Assembly: GCA_014380615.1 (NCBI GenBank)
Contig: JACMJM010000064.1
Span: forward strand, 1-64,000
DNA length: 64,000 nucleotides
Direction of reading: 5' to 3'
Source: Sphingobacteriaceae bacterium
GTDB lineage: Bacteria; Bacteroidota; Bacteroidia; Sphingobacteriales; Sphingobacteriaceae
Shown in pieces: positions 24,850-33,285 of the stretch. The notes beneath the pieces are model-generated. The model had not been told where the DNA came from and ran no database searches. It saw nothing but the letters and a program-made list of their open reading frames with translations. Both the position numbers and the translations under genes were made by a program. Position 1 is the first letter of the stretch; each line of letters begins with the position of its first letter.

Positions 24850-26364
24850 ATGTCAGGAACTATTATTGAGGAGCATTTGGTGGCCAGTACTTACAAAGAG
24901 CATAATACGCTTTTTCCCGTTTTCCTTAAACTCGAAAAACTGACTACTCTGGTGGTTGGCGGTGGTTATGTTGCTACTGAAAAACTGACAGCGCTTTATC
25001 AAAATAGTCCCAAGGCTGTTATCCGGATCGTGGCTCCGGAAATATCTCCGGAGGCAAGAAACTTCATTAAAAAGCATAACATTCACTTTGAAGAGCGTGC
25101 GTTTATTCCCGAGGATCTGGAAGGCATCGATTTAGCTATCATCGCGATAAACGATAAAGACATTAGTTACGAAATACATTCGGCCTGCCTGGACAGAGGC
25201 ATATTAACCAATGTAGCGGATAAGCCGGAACTGTGTGATTTTTATCTAAGTTCAGTAGTTCAAAAAGGTAATCTTAAAATCGCCATCTCTACAAACGGCA
25301 AATCTCCAACTATCGCCAAACGCGTTAAAGAAGTTCTTAACGAGGCTATCCCTCACGAGATGGAAGAGGTGCTTGAAAACATGGAAAAGATCCGTCAAAA
25401 ATTAGGCGGCGATTTTTCGGATAAGGTACGCCAGTTGAATGATATAACTTCTGTACTTGCGGTTAAAACGGAGCCAGAGACAAAAAGGCATAAAAAGCTG
25501 GTGCATTACCTGGTATACAGCGGGGCAGCCATTTGCCTGATGGTGTTAGGGCATTTACTATTTACCTATGTTAATTTTGAGAATATTTCTACTGCCTCAA
25601 CCTGGGTAAGCCAGCAAGTTACTTCCGAAATATTTATTTATATACTGGGCGGCTTTATCGCTCAGATGATTGACGGAGCATTAGGAATGGCCTACGGAGT
25701 AAGTGCTACCACCTTTCTTCTTTCATTCGGGGTAACTCCCGCCGCCGCCAGCGCAAGTGTTCATACATCGGAGATCTTTACATCCGGAGTTTCGGGCTTA
25801 ATGCACTTACGCTTTGGTAACGTTAATAATAAACTCTTTAAAAATCTATTACTACCGGGGATTGTGGGTGCCGTGCTTGGCGCATATATTTTATCATCAC
25901 TGGAAGAGTATAGTTATATGATCAAACCTGTGGTGTCTGCTTATACAATGATTTTAGGGGTAATAATTATCCGAAAAGCCCTTTCGGTGAGAAGAAAAAA
26001 GAAAAAAACTAAAAACGTAGGCATTTTAGCGATATGCGGAGGCTTCCTCGACTCGATTGGCGGTGGCGGATGGGGGCCGATTGTAACTTCCACACTTTTG
26101 GCAGGCGGCAGAAATGCACGCTACACTATTGGATCTGTTAATCTCACCGAATTTTTTGTAGCTTTTTCAAGCTCTGTTACCTTTATTTTAATGCTGGGGC
26201 TAACCCATTTTCAGATTATTTTGGGCCTGGTAATCGGAGGCATGATAGCAGCTCCTATAGCAGCAAGCTTGTCGAGGAAACTCCCCGTAAAAACCATTAT
26301 GCTTGCCGTAGGAATCGTTATTATTATTGTTTCTCTCCGTACAATTATCATGATGCTTTTTTAG
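24850..26364 (+). CDS. Siroheme synthase (Met8p-like) fused to TauE/SafE sulfite exporter domain
   Basis: A 504-residue fusion. Residues 15-205 are the precorrin-2 dehydrogenase/ferrochelatase domain: LVVGGGYVATEKLTALYQ is the NAD-binding Rossmann motif and NVADKPELCDFYLSSVVQKG plus LKIAISTNGKSPTIAKR are the Met8p/CysG-N signatures. After a linker, residues 215-504 hold about eight hydrophobic helices with TauE/SafE (TSUP) features: GGFIAQMIDGALGMAYGVSA and FLDSIGGGGWGPIVTS. The soluble part makes siroheme, the cofactor of the upstream reductase; the membrane part probably moves sulfite, sulfate or a related organosulfur anion. Both belong to one sulfite-handling operon. The start follows the reductase stop by 13 nt. 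Confidence 0.92.
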   Translation: MSGTIIEEHLVASTYKEHNTLFPVFLKLEKLTTLVVGGGYVATEKLTALYQNSPKAVIRIVAPEISPEARNFIKKHNIHFEERAFIPEDLEGIDLAIIAINDKDISYEIHSACLDRGILTNVADKPELCDFYLSSVVQKGNLKIAISTNGKSPTIAKRVKEVLNEAIPHEMEEVLENMEKIRQKLGGDFSDKVRQLNDITSVLAVKTEPETKRHKKLVHYLVYSGAAICLMVLGHLLFTYVNFENISTASTWVSQQVTSEIFIYILGGFIAQMIDGALGMAYGVSATTFLLSFGVTPAAASASVHTSEIFTSGVSGLMHLRFGNVNNKLFKNLLLPGIVGAVLGAYILSSLEEYSYMIKPVVSAYTMILGVIIIRKALSVRRKKKKTKNVGILAICGGFLDSIGGGGWGPIVTSTLLAGGRNARYTIGSVNLTEFFVAFSSSVTFILMLGLTHFQIILGLVIGGMIAAPIAASLSRKLPVKTIMLAVGIVIIIVSLRTIIMMLF

Positions 26365-26371
26365 TTAAAAC

Positions 26372-26398
26372 AGTATATTTGGTATACTAACTTTATAG
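26372..26398 (+). promoter_or_regulatory. Operator-like palindrome over the -7 box of the Rrf2 gene
   Basis: AGTATA, five bases, TATACT is a perfect inverted repeat (26372-26388) that contains the -7-like TATATTTG (26374-26381). It overlaps TACTAACTTTATAG (26385-26398), the box shared with the sulfite reductase. This would allow autoregulation. The TTG start is 8 nt further. Confidence 0.4.
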
Positions 26399-26405
26399 AT
26401 AAGCT

Positions 26406-26903
26406 TTGCTAACAAAGAAAACTAAATATGCTGTTAAAGCTTTAATGGCCCTGGCCAGAAACAAAGCGAATACCCCTATGCTTATTTCCGAGATAGCCTC
26501 AAAGGAACAATTACCCAAAAAATTTCTTGAAGCTATTTTACTTGAACTTAAGAGAAGCGGATTTTTAGGTAGTAAAAAAGGTGCGGGCGGCGGTTATTAC
26601 CTGATGAAAAAACCCGAAGAAATTAAACTTGCCGCTATCATCAGGATTATTGACGGGCCTATTGCTTTGCTTCCATGCGTAAGCCTCAACTTTTACGAAA
26701 AGTGCGATGAATGCATTGATGAGGGTTATTGCGGTATCAGGGACGTAATGAAAGATGTAAGAGATGCCACGCTAAAAATTCTAACAGAAACAACGGTTGC
26801 CGATATGGTCGCTAAAGAGGATTCGATTAAAGAGAAAATAGCGGCGGGAGCTACCGATTCGGTAGCGGCGGAAGATTTAAAAGGATTTTCGCAAAAGCAC
26901 TAA
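26406..26903 (+). CDS. Rrf2 family transcriptional regulator
   Basis: 165 residues starting at a TTG codon; the family N terminus MLTKKTKYAVKALMALAR begins exactly there. The winged-helix domain includes ISEIASKEQLPKKFLEAILLELKRSGFLGSKKGAGGGYYL. The central region holds four Cys (CVSLNFYEKCDECIDEGYCG), matching the Cys cluster that binds an Fe-S centre or acts as a redox sensor in Rrf2 proteins. It sits 41 nt after the siroheme synthase-transporter gene with its own promoter-like box. Members next to sulfur genes often sense cysteine or Fe-S status, so it likely controls the sulfite operon and itself. Confidence 0.93.
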   Translation: MLTKKTKYAVKALMALARNKANTPMLISEIASKEQLPKKFLEAILLELKRSGFLGSKKGAGGGYYLMKKPEEIKLAAIIRIIDGPIALLPCVSLNFYEKCDECIDEGYCGIRDVMKDVRDATLKILTETTVADMVAKEDSIKEKIAAGATDSVAAEDLKGFSQKH

Positions 26904-27034
26904 ACGACTGAAACCGGTATTTATTTTTTCGGGTTACGCTGTATTATTCCACAATCGAGCTACTTTTCAACAATCAATTAATTCACACACAGCCTTTCAA
27001 AGTATTTTCTAAATTGCGATGTAAATGAATGTAA

Positions 27035-27445
27035 TTGAAGCCGCTTAAAATTGCTGTTGTTGATGATGATCAAATTTACCAGTTCATCATTAACCGTACT
27101 CTTACAAAATTACAACCTGATAGTAAAATCCTGAATTTTTCTAATTGCGCAGACTTTTTCAATTTCCTGAAAAGAAATCGCAATCAACCTCAGTTTCTTC
27201 CAGACCTTGCTCTTCTCGATTTGAATTCACCTTTTATGGATGGCTGGGAGTTTCTCGAATCGTTCGAGGTAATGGCAAACTCTTTGAAAAAGTCGATAGA
27301 AATTTACATAGTCACTTCATCTGTAGATCCTAACGATGAGATACAGGCCAACGATAACCCTCTTGTAGCAGGTTTCTTTTGCAAACCGATAACTCCCGCA
27401 CAGTTGCTTAGAATGATGGAGGAAGTTAGGGTGAAGAGCCTTTGA
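27035..27445 (+). CDS. Single-domain response regulator (receiver)
   Basis: A 136-residue CheY-like receiver. The start is TTG at 27035 (no in-frame ATG nearby gives the conserved N terminus KPLKIAVVDDDQIYQ). Phosphoacceptor Asp62 is in DLALLDLNSPFMDG, the switch Thr in IYIVTSSVDP and the conserved Lys in FFCKPITPAQLL. No output domain. No histidine kinase is adjacent, so its partner is unknown; phosphorelay use is possible. It belongs to a different branch from the two receivers at 39.6 and 58.7 kb. Confidence 0.9.
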   Translation: MKPLKIAVVDDDQIYQFIINRTLTKLQPDSKILNFSNCADFFNFLKRNRNQPQFLPDLALLDLNSPFMDGWEFLESFEVMANSLKKSIEIYIVTSSVDPNDEIQANDNPLVAGFFCKPITPAQLLRMMEEVRVKSL

Positions 27446-27529
27446 TTAACCTTGTACTTAGAAAATATATTGCTTCATCGTTCTCGTTTGTAACCTACTG
27501 TGTACCCACATCTTTTTTGATTAATTTGG

Positions 27530-29686
27530 TTAGATGCCTTTATTTGCATCGTTTTTAAGAATTTTATGCTGCAACAGAACTACCGAACGGCCATCTGCTC
27601 TTACAATATCTTCAGCTTTAAAAACCTCTTCCTCAGCTTTGGGATTACTTGTATCAAGAATTTTAATCCATTCTTTACCGTATATTTCTTCGGGAAGCTT
27701 AAAATCAAGAGGCTCGTGATGGGCGTTAAAGATCACATAAAAGCTATCGTCTATTATAATTTCACCTTTTACACCCACAGTAAGTAATCCCCGACCATTA
27801 AGATACACTGCCAGTGATTTCGCAAAATCATGGTTCCAGTTTTCTTCAGACATTTCTTCGCCATGAGGCTGGAACCATGCGATGTCTTCCAGGCCCACCC
27901 CTTTTATCGGACGGCCTTTAAACCATCGCCGGCGACAAAAACTTGGATGATTTTTACGGATATGGATCAGTTTTTTTGTAAACTCAAGCAGTTCGATATC
28001 CGCGGCAGCCCAATTAAGCCATGAAACCTCGTTATCCTGGCAGTAGGCATTATTGTTCCCGTTTTGACTGCGGCTTATTTCATCGCCCGCTACCAGCATA
28101 GGTACCCCCTGCGAAAGAAACATAGTGGTTAAAAAGTTGCGTTTTTGTTTGTTACGAAGAGCCAGTATCGCGGTGTCGCGGGTATCTCCTTCTGCGCCGC
28201 AATTCCATGACCGATTATGGCTATCGCCATCATTATTACCTTCGCCGTTTGCTTCGTTATGCTTCTCGTTATAAGATACCAGATCATGCAGGGTAAAACC
28301 GTCGTGGGCGGTTACAAAATTTACACTTGCGGTGGGCCTTCGGTAATCATCCTGATATAGATCGGGGCTTCCTGTAAAGCGCTCGGCAAATTCGCCCAAC
28401 ATGCTATCGGCACCGCGCCAGTAATCACGAATACAGTCACGATATTTGCCATTCCATTCTGCCCAGCCCGGAGGAAATTTCCCTACCTGGTAACCACCTT
28501 CGCCAATATCCCAGGGCTCTGCGATAAGCTTAACCTGTGAAATTATAGGGTCTTGATGTATGATATCAAAAAAGGCACTTAAACGATCCACTTCATGAAG
28601 TTCTCTTGCCAAAGTAGCCGCCAAATCAAATCGGAAGCCATCAACATGCATATCCAAAATCCAGTAACGTAAGCTATCCATCATGAGCCTCAATACGTTA
28701 GGCAAATTGGCGTTAAGCGTGTTCCCGGTTCCGGTATAATCTTTATAATAGCGCTTATTGTCGTCCATCAAACGGTAATAAGAACTATTATCTACTCCTT
28801 TAAATGATAAGGTAGGGCCGTTTTGATTTCCTTCGGCTGTATGATTATAAACTACATCAAGAATAACTTCAATTCCTGCCTGATGAAATTCTTTAACCAT
28901 ATTTTTGAACTCATTCACCTGCTCACCAAGTATTCCGCTTGAGCAGTATCGCGCGTCGGGCGCAAAAAAGCCGATAGTATTGTATCCCCAATAATTATGA
29001 AGCCCTTTTTCTGCGAGAAATCTGTCGCTAACAAACTGATGTACAGGCATCAGCTCGATGGCGGTGATACCGAGCTGTTTTAAATAATTTAAAGTAACCG
29101 AATGAGAGAGCCCCGCGTAAGTTCCGCGAATTTCTTCCGGGATATCCGGATGAGATTGGGTAAATCCTTTTACATGGGTTTCATAAATAATCGATTTATG
29201 GTAAGGAATTTTTGGAGATTCTACGCCTTTCCAGTCAAACTCGGGATTGATCACAACCGACTTTGGAATGAAAGGGCCGCTATCTGTTTCGCTAAAAGTG
29301 AGATCTGTATCCTGATGCCCCACTTGATAGCCGAATAATGCGTCGTGCCAATCTACCGTTCCGGCTATCGCCTTTGCATAAGGATCGATTAATAATTTGT
29401 TGGGATTATAGCGGTGCCCGTTTTCCGGCTCATAAGGCGCATAAACCCGATATCCGTATAACTGCCCCGGACGAGCTTCGGGTAAATAGGCGTGCCATAC
29501 CTGGTGCGAACGTTCTATTAATTTAATTTTGGCGTATTCGGCCTCATCATCAGGGCCGTAAAACAAGCAAAGCTCTACCCTTGTGGCAGAATCAGCATAT
29601 AGTGCAAAGTTTACTCCTTTGCCGTCCCAGGTAGCCCCCAGAGGATACGGTTCGCCCGGATAAACTATGATGTTATTATTATTCAT
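27530..29686 (-). CDS. glgX: GlgX-type glycogen debranching enzyme
   Basis: The ATG at 29686 gives 718 residues; a start 8 codons upstream is less natural. The N-terminal CBM48 region (NIIVYPGEPYPLGATWDGKG) is followed by a GH13 barrel. Catalytic residues are in VDGFRFDLAATL (nucleophile Asp), LIAEPWDIGEGGYQVG (acid/base Glu) and FVTAHDGFTLHDLVSYNEKH (Asp). The insert YHQAGIEVILDVVYNHT is the usual GH13 region I. It should cleave alpha-1,6 branches of glycogen or related glucans. No other glycogen genes are close. A 61-residue gene lies just upstream. Confidence 0.93.
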   Translation of the reverse strand: MNNNNIIVYPGEPYPLGATWDGKGVNFALYADSATRVELCLFYGPDDEAEYAKIKLIERSHQVWHAYLPEARPGQLYGYRVYAPYEPENGHRYNPNKLLIDPYAKAIAGTVDWHDALFGYQVGHQDTDLTFSETDSGPFIPKSVVINPEFDWKGVESPKIPYHKSIIYETHVKGFTQSHPDIPEEIRGTYAGLSHSVTLNYLKQLGITAIELMPVHQFVSDRFLAEKGLHNYWGYNTIGFFAPDARYCSSGILGEQVNEFKNMVKEFHQAGIEVILDVVYNHTAEGNQNGPTLSFKGVDNSSYYRLMDDNKRYYKDYTGTGNTLNANLPNVLRLMMDSLRYWILDMHVDGFRFDLAATLARELHEVDRLSAFFDIIHQDPIISQVKLIAEPWDIGEGGYQVGKFPPGWAEWNGKYRDCIRDYWRGADSMLGEFAERFTGSPDLYQDDYRRPTASVNFVTAHDGFTLHDLVSYNEKHNEANGEGNNDGDSHNRSWNCGAEGDTRDTAILALRNKQKRNFLTTMFLSQGVPMLVAGDEISRSQNGNNNAYCQDNEVSWLNWAAADIELLEFTKKLIHIRKNHPSFCRRRWFKGRPIKGVGLEDIAWFQPHGEEMSEENWNHDFAKSLAVYLNGRGLLTVGVKGEIIIDDSFYVIFNAHHEPLDFKLPEEIYGKEWIKILDTSNPKAEEEVFKAEDIVRADGRSVVLLQHKILKNDANKGI

Positions 29687-29724
29687 ATAGATAGCACTGC
29701 AATGAGACAATAAAATAAGTTTGG

Positions 29725-29910
29725 TTATTTTTCCGGAAAGGCGGGTAATTGCATCCAGTGAGTAAAGTCATTTACCTCAACTTTATCATTACCAAGAATG
29801 AATTTCTTTGAGATCTCACTATAATAACCAAAGTAGATTTGCCCGCCGTCAAAAAGGAGAACATCCTCTCCCTGTTGTGGTAACTTATCTTTTATTAAAA
29901 TCCAGTTCAT
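29725..29910 (-). CDS. Small DUF551-like protein
   Basis: A 61-residue protein. The start (NWILIKDKLPQQGEDVLLF) and end (DFTHWMQLPAFPEK) match the DUF551 pattern, a short domain with conserved W-x5-LP-x2-G and HW-x-LP elements, common as an isolated small protein of unknown function. It is on the same strand as glgX, 38 nt upstream of it. There is no signal peptide or membrane segment. Confidence 0.7.
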   Translation of the reverse strand: MNWILIKDKLPQQGEDVLLFDGGQIYFGYYSEISKKFILGNDKVEVNDFTHWMQLPAFPEK

Positions 29911-29978
29911 GGCTAGATAACTGTGTAAGAATTATTATGTTTAAATGATTTAAAAAATTCATTCAATTAGTGAATTAA

Positions 29979-30779
29979 ATGCGGGTTTTAGAAATTGCAC
30001 TTAATGATATTGAGGGAATAAAAGAGTTACAGCCAGATGGCTGGCCGGATATTACCCCCCATTTTGATTTTTATATCAGATCGTCTTTTTGCAGGGCTTT
30101 AAAAGTGGTGATCGACAAACGTATTGTTGCTATAGGAGCTGTAGTTTTTCACGCTAACTCGGCTTGGCTGGGACACATCATTACTCACAAAGACTTTAGA
30201 AACCGTGGCTGCGGAACCTTTGTAACCCAATCACTACTAACAATTATTAACGCCAGGCAATTTCCAACTATCTCCCTTATCGCTACAGATGCAGGCGAAC
30301 CCGTATACCAAAAGCTGGGATTTAAGAAAACTTCTGACTACCACTTTTATAAACGAGAAGAATGTAATACTCTATTTAATGCCTTGCCCCAAATTAGAGA
30401 TCTGAGCTTGGATTTGTACGATGATGTTTTGAAACTGGATATGCTCTCATCAGGAGAAAACCGGTCGAACCTTTTGAAAGCACACTTACCAGGGGCAAAA
30501 GTTTATGTTGATAATGGTGATGTTATTGGCTTCTACCTTCCAGGCTTAGGAGAAGGGCTGGTTGTAGCCAAAGATGAATTTGCCGGAACCCAGCTTTTAA
30601 GCCTGAGCTTATCCACAAGGCCTTTTTGCGCCTTACCCGAAGAGAATGTCGCTGCGTGTCAGTTTCTTGTATCGCATAAATTCAATTACCTTAAGCAAGC
30701 CGCACGAATGAGTTTAGGAAAAGATTTAGCATTTAAACCAAAAATGCTTTACAGACGAATCGGTGGAAATTTGGGCTAA
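29979..30779 (+). CDS. GNAT family N-acetyltransferase
   Basis: A 266-residue protein with a GNAT domain in the first 130 residues. The acetyl-CoA binding motif A is AWLGHIITHKDFRNRGCGTFVTQSLL, of the R/Q-x2-G-x-G/A type (RNRGCG), and motif B is PVYQKLGFKKTSDYHFY. A second domain of about 120 residues follows (LDMLSSGENRSNLLKAHLPG, VGFYLPGLGEGLVV), as in two-domain Bacteroidota GNATs. The substrate is unknown. A strong terminator follows directly after the stop codon. Confidence 0.88.
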   Translation: MRVLEIALNDIEGIKELQPDGWPDITPHFDFYIRSSFCRALKVVIDKRIVAIGAVVFHANSAWLGHIITHKDFRNRGCGTFVTQSLLTIINARQFPTISLIATDAGEPVYQKLGFKKTSDYHFYKREECNTLFNALPQIRDLSLDLYDDVLKLDMLSSGENRSNLLKAHLPGAKVYVDNGDVIGFYLPGLGEGLVVAKDEFAGTQLLSLSLSTRPFCALPEENVAACQFLVSHKFNYLKQAARMSLGKDLAFKPKMLYRRIGGNLG

Positions 30780-30784
30780 AACAA

Positions 30785-30818
30785 AAAAGGTCCGCTTGAT
30801 GCACAAGCGAACCTTTTC
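30785..30818. terminator. Bidirectional terminator
   Basis: AAAAGGT-c-CGCTTG pairs with CAAGCG-a-ACCTTTT over about 13 bp with a 5-nt loop. A- and T-rich flanks make it work in both directions, matching its place between convergent genes. Confidence 0.75.
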
Positions 30819-30831
30819 TGTTTTATAAAAC

Positions 30832-31365
30832 TTAACGATAAATATGCTCGCCCCGGTTGCTTTTCCATTCGTTTTCAAGATACTCGGCATCTTCGTCTGT
30901 TCTGGGTTTAACCCCCATTACAATACCGCCTTCTTTAATTCCCGATTCGTAATGTTTCGCACGGTCCTCTGGAATTCCCGATCCGATTAAAGCACCAACA
31001 ACTCCTCCGGTTAAACCACCGGCTCCCGCACCTGCCAAAGCAGCCGCAATAGGTCCGGCTACAACTAATCCCAAACCAGGAATTGCAAGTGAAGTACCAA
31101 TCGCGGCAATCGCACCGATAATAGCTCCGGTTGTTCCGCCTATCGCCGAACCAGTACCCGCACCTTCAAGTGCTTTGTTACCCAGATCCGAATCATTATC
31201 ACTATTTTCAAAGTGACGTTTTCTTGTGTCGTCAGACATCATTAGATTTACATCATCCTGGCTGTAGCCTCTTGAGTGTAAAGAATTGTAAGCACGTTCT
31301 GCACTCTCTCTGTCTCTGAACATTCCAGTCAGCATTCGCTGATCGTTATTCGACGTGTTTTCCAT
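30832..31365 (-). CDS. General stress-type protein with glycine-rich membrane core
   Basis: A 177-residue protein. The N terminus (MLTGMFRDRESAERAYNSLHSRGYSQDDVNLMMSD) is the general-stress-protein-17M-like domain seen in YflT-type proteins. The middle (about 65-130) is very rich in Gly and Ala (GTGSAIGGTTGAIIGAIAAIG, VVAGPIAAALAGAGAGGLTG), like a glycine zipper that inserts into membranes. The C terminus is acidic. Such proteins are often induced by osmotic or envelope stress. A CAAGTA-tt-TACTTG palindrome lies 32 nt ahead of its start codon. Confidence 0.85.
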   Translation of the reverse strand: MENTSNNDQRMLTGMFRDRESAERAYNSLHSRGYSQDDVNLMMSDDTRKRHFENSDNDSDLGNKALEGAGTGSAIGGTTGAIIGAIAAIGTSLAIPGLGLVVAGPIAAALAGAGAGGLTGGVVGALIGSGIPEDRAKHYESGIKEGGIVMGVKPRTDEDAEYLENEWKSNRGEHIYR

Positions 31366-31396
31366 AATAGTTTTTTTAATAGGTAAATTGATGTTT

Positions 31397-31410
31397 CAAG
31401 TATTTACTTG
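31397..31410. promoter_or_regulatory. 14-bp palindrome ahead of the stress gene
   Basis: CAAGTATTTACTTG is a perfect inverted repeat (6-bp arms, 2-bp centre), 32 nt upstream of the minus-strand start at 31365. It is positioned like a repressor or activator site. No regulator is known. Confidence 0.3.
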
Positions 31411-31470
31411 TTTTAGAGCAACGTATTTATCAGGAGGTGGTTTTTTAAATTTGAATTTTAACAAAAAAAG

Positions 31471-31524
31471 AAGGCCTCCAAACGGGGAGGATGGAGACCT
31501 TTAACTAACCAATTATAAACCTGA
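31471..31524 (+). repeat. Hairpin plus AACCAATTATAAACCTGA element, copy 1
   Basis: An A-run precedes a stem-loop (AAGG-c-CTCC pairing with GGAG-a-CCTT, loop 13 nt), then TAACT and the 18-mer AACCAATTATAAACCTGA (31507-31524). The identical 18-mer follows another hairpin at 42118-42168. Possibly a small RNA or leader family. Confidence 0.5.
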
Positions 31525-31736
31525 TTCAAATATAATGACCGATTACTAATTATGCAAATTTATTTGAAAATAAATATCAATTTTTTAATCAAATAACTAA
31601 AATGTTGCTAAAAAACAAATAAACAAGCAATAAACTCATCACAGCCAAGGCAAACCTCCCCTTGAAAAATTACAATTATTGATATTATCAGAACCTCATG
31701 ATGTTGTATTTGTTCTGATAATAGAATTTACAAATA

Positions 31737-32690
31737 ATGAATTATATAGATGCTCTTTTGGGGATAATTGTGCTTTTATCGGCTTGGGGTGGCATTCAAA
31801 AAGGCTTTATATTAGGAACAATTGACCTTGTCGGGTGGCTGGGTGGTTTGATGCTAACCTTCTTGCTTTATCCCGCCCTTGTTTCCTTAGTGAAAAAATT
31901 AACCGACTCCGACAATTTCTGGACGGTGCCATTAACCTTTTTGTTTTTGCTGATTGTTATTCGATTTTTCTTATCCTATGTCGCGCAAAATGTATTACAA
32001 AAAATTTCGCCTGATTCTCATACAACAAAAGCGAATAAAATTGCCGGAGCAATTCCGGGTTTTATTAGCGGGATTGTTTACGCGGCACTTACAGCATTAT
32101 TACTTTTTATCTTACCCCTGCCATCGGCATTCAGCAACGAGGCGCGTGAAAGCAAAATCGCAGGTAAATTATCCGCTAACATTGAAAAATTTGATACTAA
32201 GCTTGCCCCTTATCTCGATGATATAAACCGTTCCATCAGCAGAAAAATTTCAAAGCCAGGATCTGATAAATTTATTAAACTAAATTTTACAGTTAAAACC
32301 CCCGCAAGGCGGCAGGATCTTGAAACTGAAATGCTCGACATGGTAAATAAAGAACACAAAAAAGCTGGTTTAAATTCATTAAAAGCCGACCCTGAGATTG
32401 CAAAAGTAGCCCTTAAGCATTCGGCCGACATGTTTGCAAAGGGCTATTTTTCACATATTAGCCCGGAAGGCAAAACACCTTTCGACCGGATACGGGCCGC
32501 AAAACTGCGCTTTATGGCCGCCGGCGAAAATCTGGCTCTTGCCCAAACCCTTTCCATTGCACATACCGGTTTAATGAATTCTCCCGGCCATAAAGCAAAT
32601 ATTCTTCATAAATCGTTCGGAAGATTGGGAATAGGTATTCTCGATGGCGGCGTTTATGGAATTATGGTTACACAAAACTTTAGAAATTAA
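31737..32690 (+). CDS. CvpA-family membrane protein fused to a CAP (SCP/PR1) domain
   Basis: 317 residues. Residues 1-130 contain about four membrane helices with the CvpA pattern (MNYIDALLGIIVLLSAWGGIQKGF, PLTFLFLLIVIRFFLSYVA). A linker leads to a CAP domain (about 200-317): LDMVNKEHKKAGLNSLKADP, ALKHSADMFAKGYFSHISPEG, AAGENLALAQT and MNSPGHKANILHKSFGRLGIG. The family His and Glu residues of the CAP cavity (HSADM, GENLA, SPGHKANIL) are present. The CAP part should lie outside the cytoplasm. The DUF4112 gene follows by 2 nt. Confidence 0.9.
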   Translation: MNYIDALLGIIVLLSAWGGIQKGFILGTIDLVGWLGGLMLTFLLYPALVSLVKKLTDSDNFWTVPLTFLFLLIVIRFFLSYVAQNVLQKISPDSHTTKANKIAGAIPGFISGIVYAALTALLLFILPLPSAFSNEARESKIAGKLSANIEKFDTKLAPYLDDINRSISRKISKPGSDKFIKLNFTVKTPARRQDLETEMLDMVNKEHKKAGLNSLKADPEIAKVALKHSADMFAKGYFSHISPEGKTPFDRIRAAKLRFMAAGENLALAQTLSIAHTGLMNSPGHKANILHKSFGRLGIGILDGGVYGIMVTQNFRN

Positions 32691-32692
32691 AT

Positions 32693-33172
32693 ATGATAAA
32701 CAAGAATAAACAACCCGTACAACTAACCGGAAAACTGCGGTGGGTAGAACAGATCGCATATCTTTTAGACGAACGCTTTCGTATTCCAGGCACAAGTTTT
32801 CGATTTGGTTTAGATCCGATATTAAATCTTATACCTGCGGTGGGCGGCTTGTCGGGATTTTTACTTACGGCCGCCTTAATTTTAACAATGGCGAAAAACG
32901 GGGCTAGTGGAAAAATTGTGGCTTTAATGGGTGTTAATGCACTGCTTGATGTTACTATAGGCTCTATCCCGATATTGGGACACTTATTTGATTTCCTTTA
33001 TAAAGCCAATTCTAAAAACATTAGGCTTTTAAAACAACACTATGAAGAGGGAAAACATCAGGGAAGCGGGAAAAGTGTTTGGATAATAGCTATAATAGTG
33101 CTGGTTTTATTACTCTCATTGCTACTCTACGTAATTTGGGAGCTTTTGGGATGGATTATCAGCTGGTTTTAG
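32693..33172 (+). CDS. DUF4112-type membrane protein
   Basis: A 159-residue protein. LRWVEQIAYLLDERFRIPG, FRFGLDPILNLIPAVGGLSGFL and LDVTIGSIPILGHLFDFLYKANSKN are typical of DUF4112. About three helices are present, two in the core and one near the C terminus (IIAIIVLVLLLSLLLYVIW). The function is unknown. The start is 2 nt after the CvpA-CAP gene, so both are probably translated together. Confidence 0.85.
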   Translation: MINKNKQPVQLTGKLRWVEQIAYLLDERFRIPGTSFRFGLDPILNLIPAVGGLSGFLLTAALILTMAKNGASGKIVALMGVNALLDVTIGSIPILGHLFDFLYKANSKNIRLLKQHYEEGKHQGSGKSVWIIAIIVLVLLLSLLLYVIWELLGWIISWF

Positions 33173-33285
33173 CATCTTCAACATACTACACGAAATAGAA
33201 TTTTTGTGCCAGATTTAAGCCTCCGGGATTAACATTCAAACAACATGCCCAATATTTATGTTATTATTCAACTAAGTATAAACAC

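Larger units (their letters stand above)
31366..31736. other. 371-bp intergenic region without a gene
   Basis: This gap between divergent genes has no credible gene. It holds the stress-gene palindrome near 31397-31410, then a poly-A stretch and the hairpin plus 18-mer element (31471-31524), then very A/T-rich sequence that could carry the promoter of the CvpA-CAP gene. No clear -33/-7 pair was fixed. Confidence 0.6.

Noticed and set aside
26904-27034. Possible tRNA or small RNA between the Rrf2 and receiver genes
   Set aside because: No cloverleaf arms or TTCGA loop were found; only A/T-rich sequence with a weak TTG start context.
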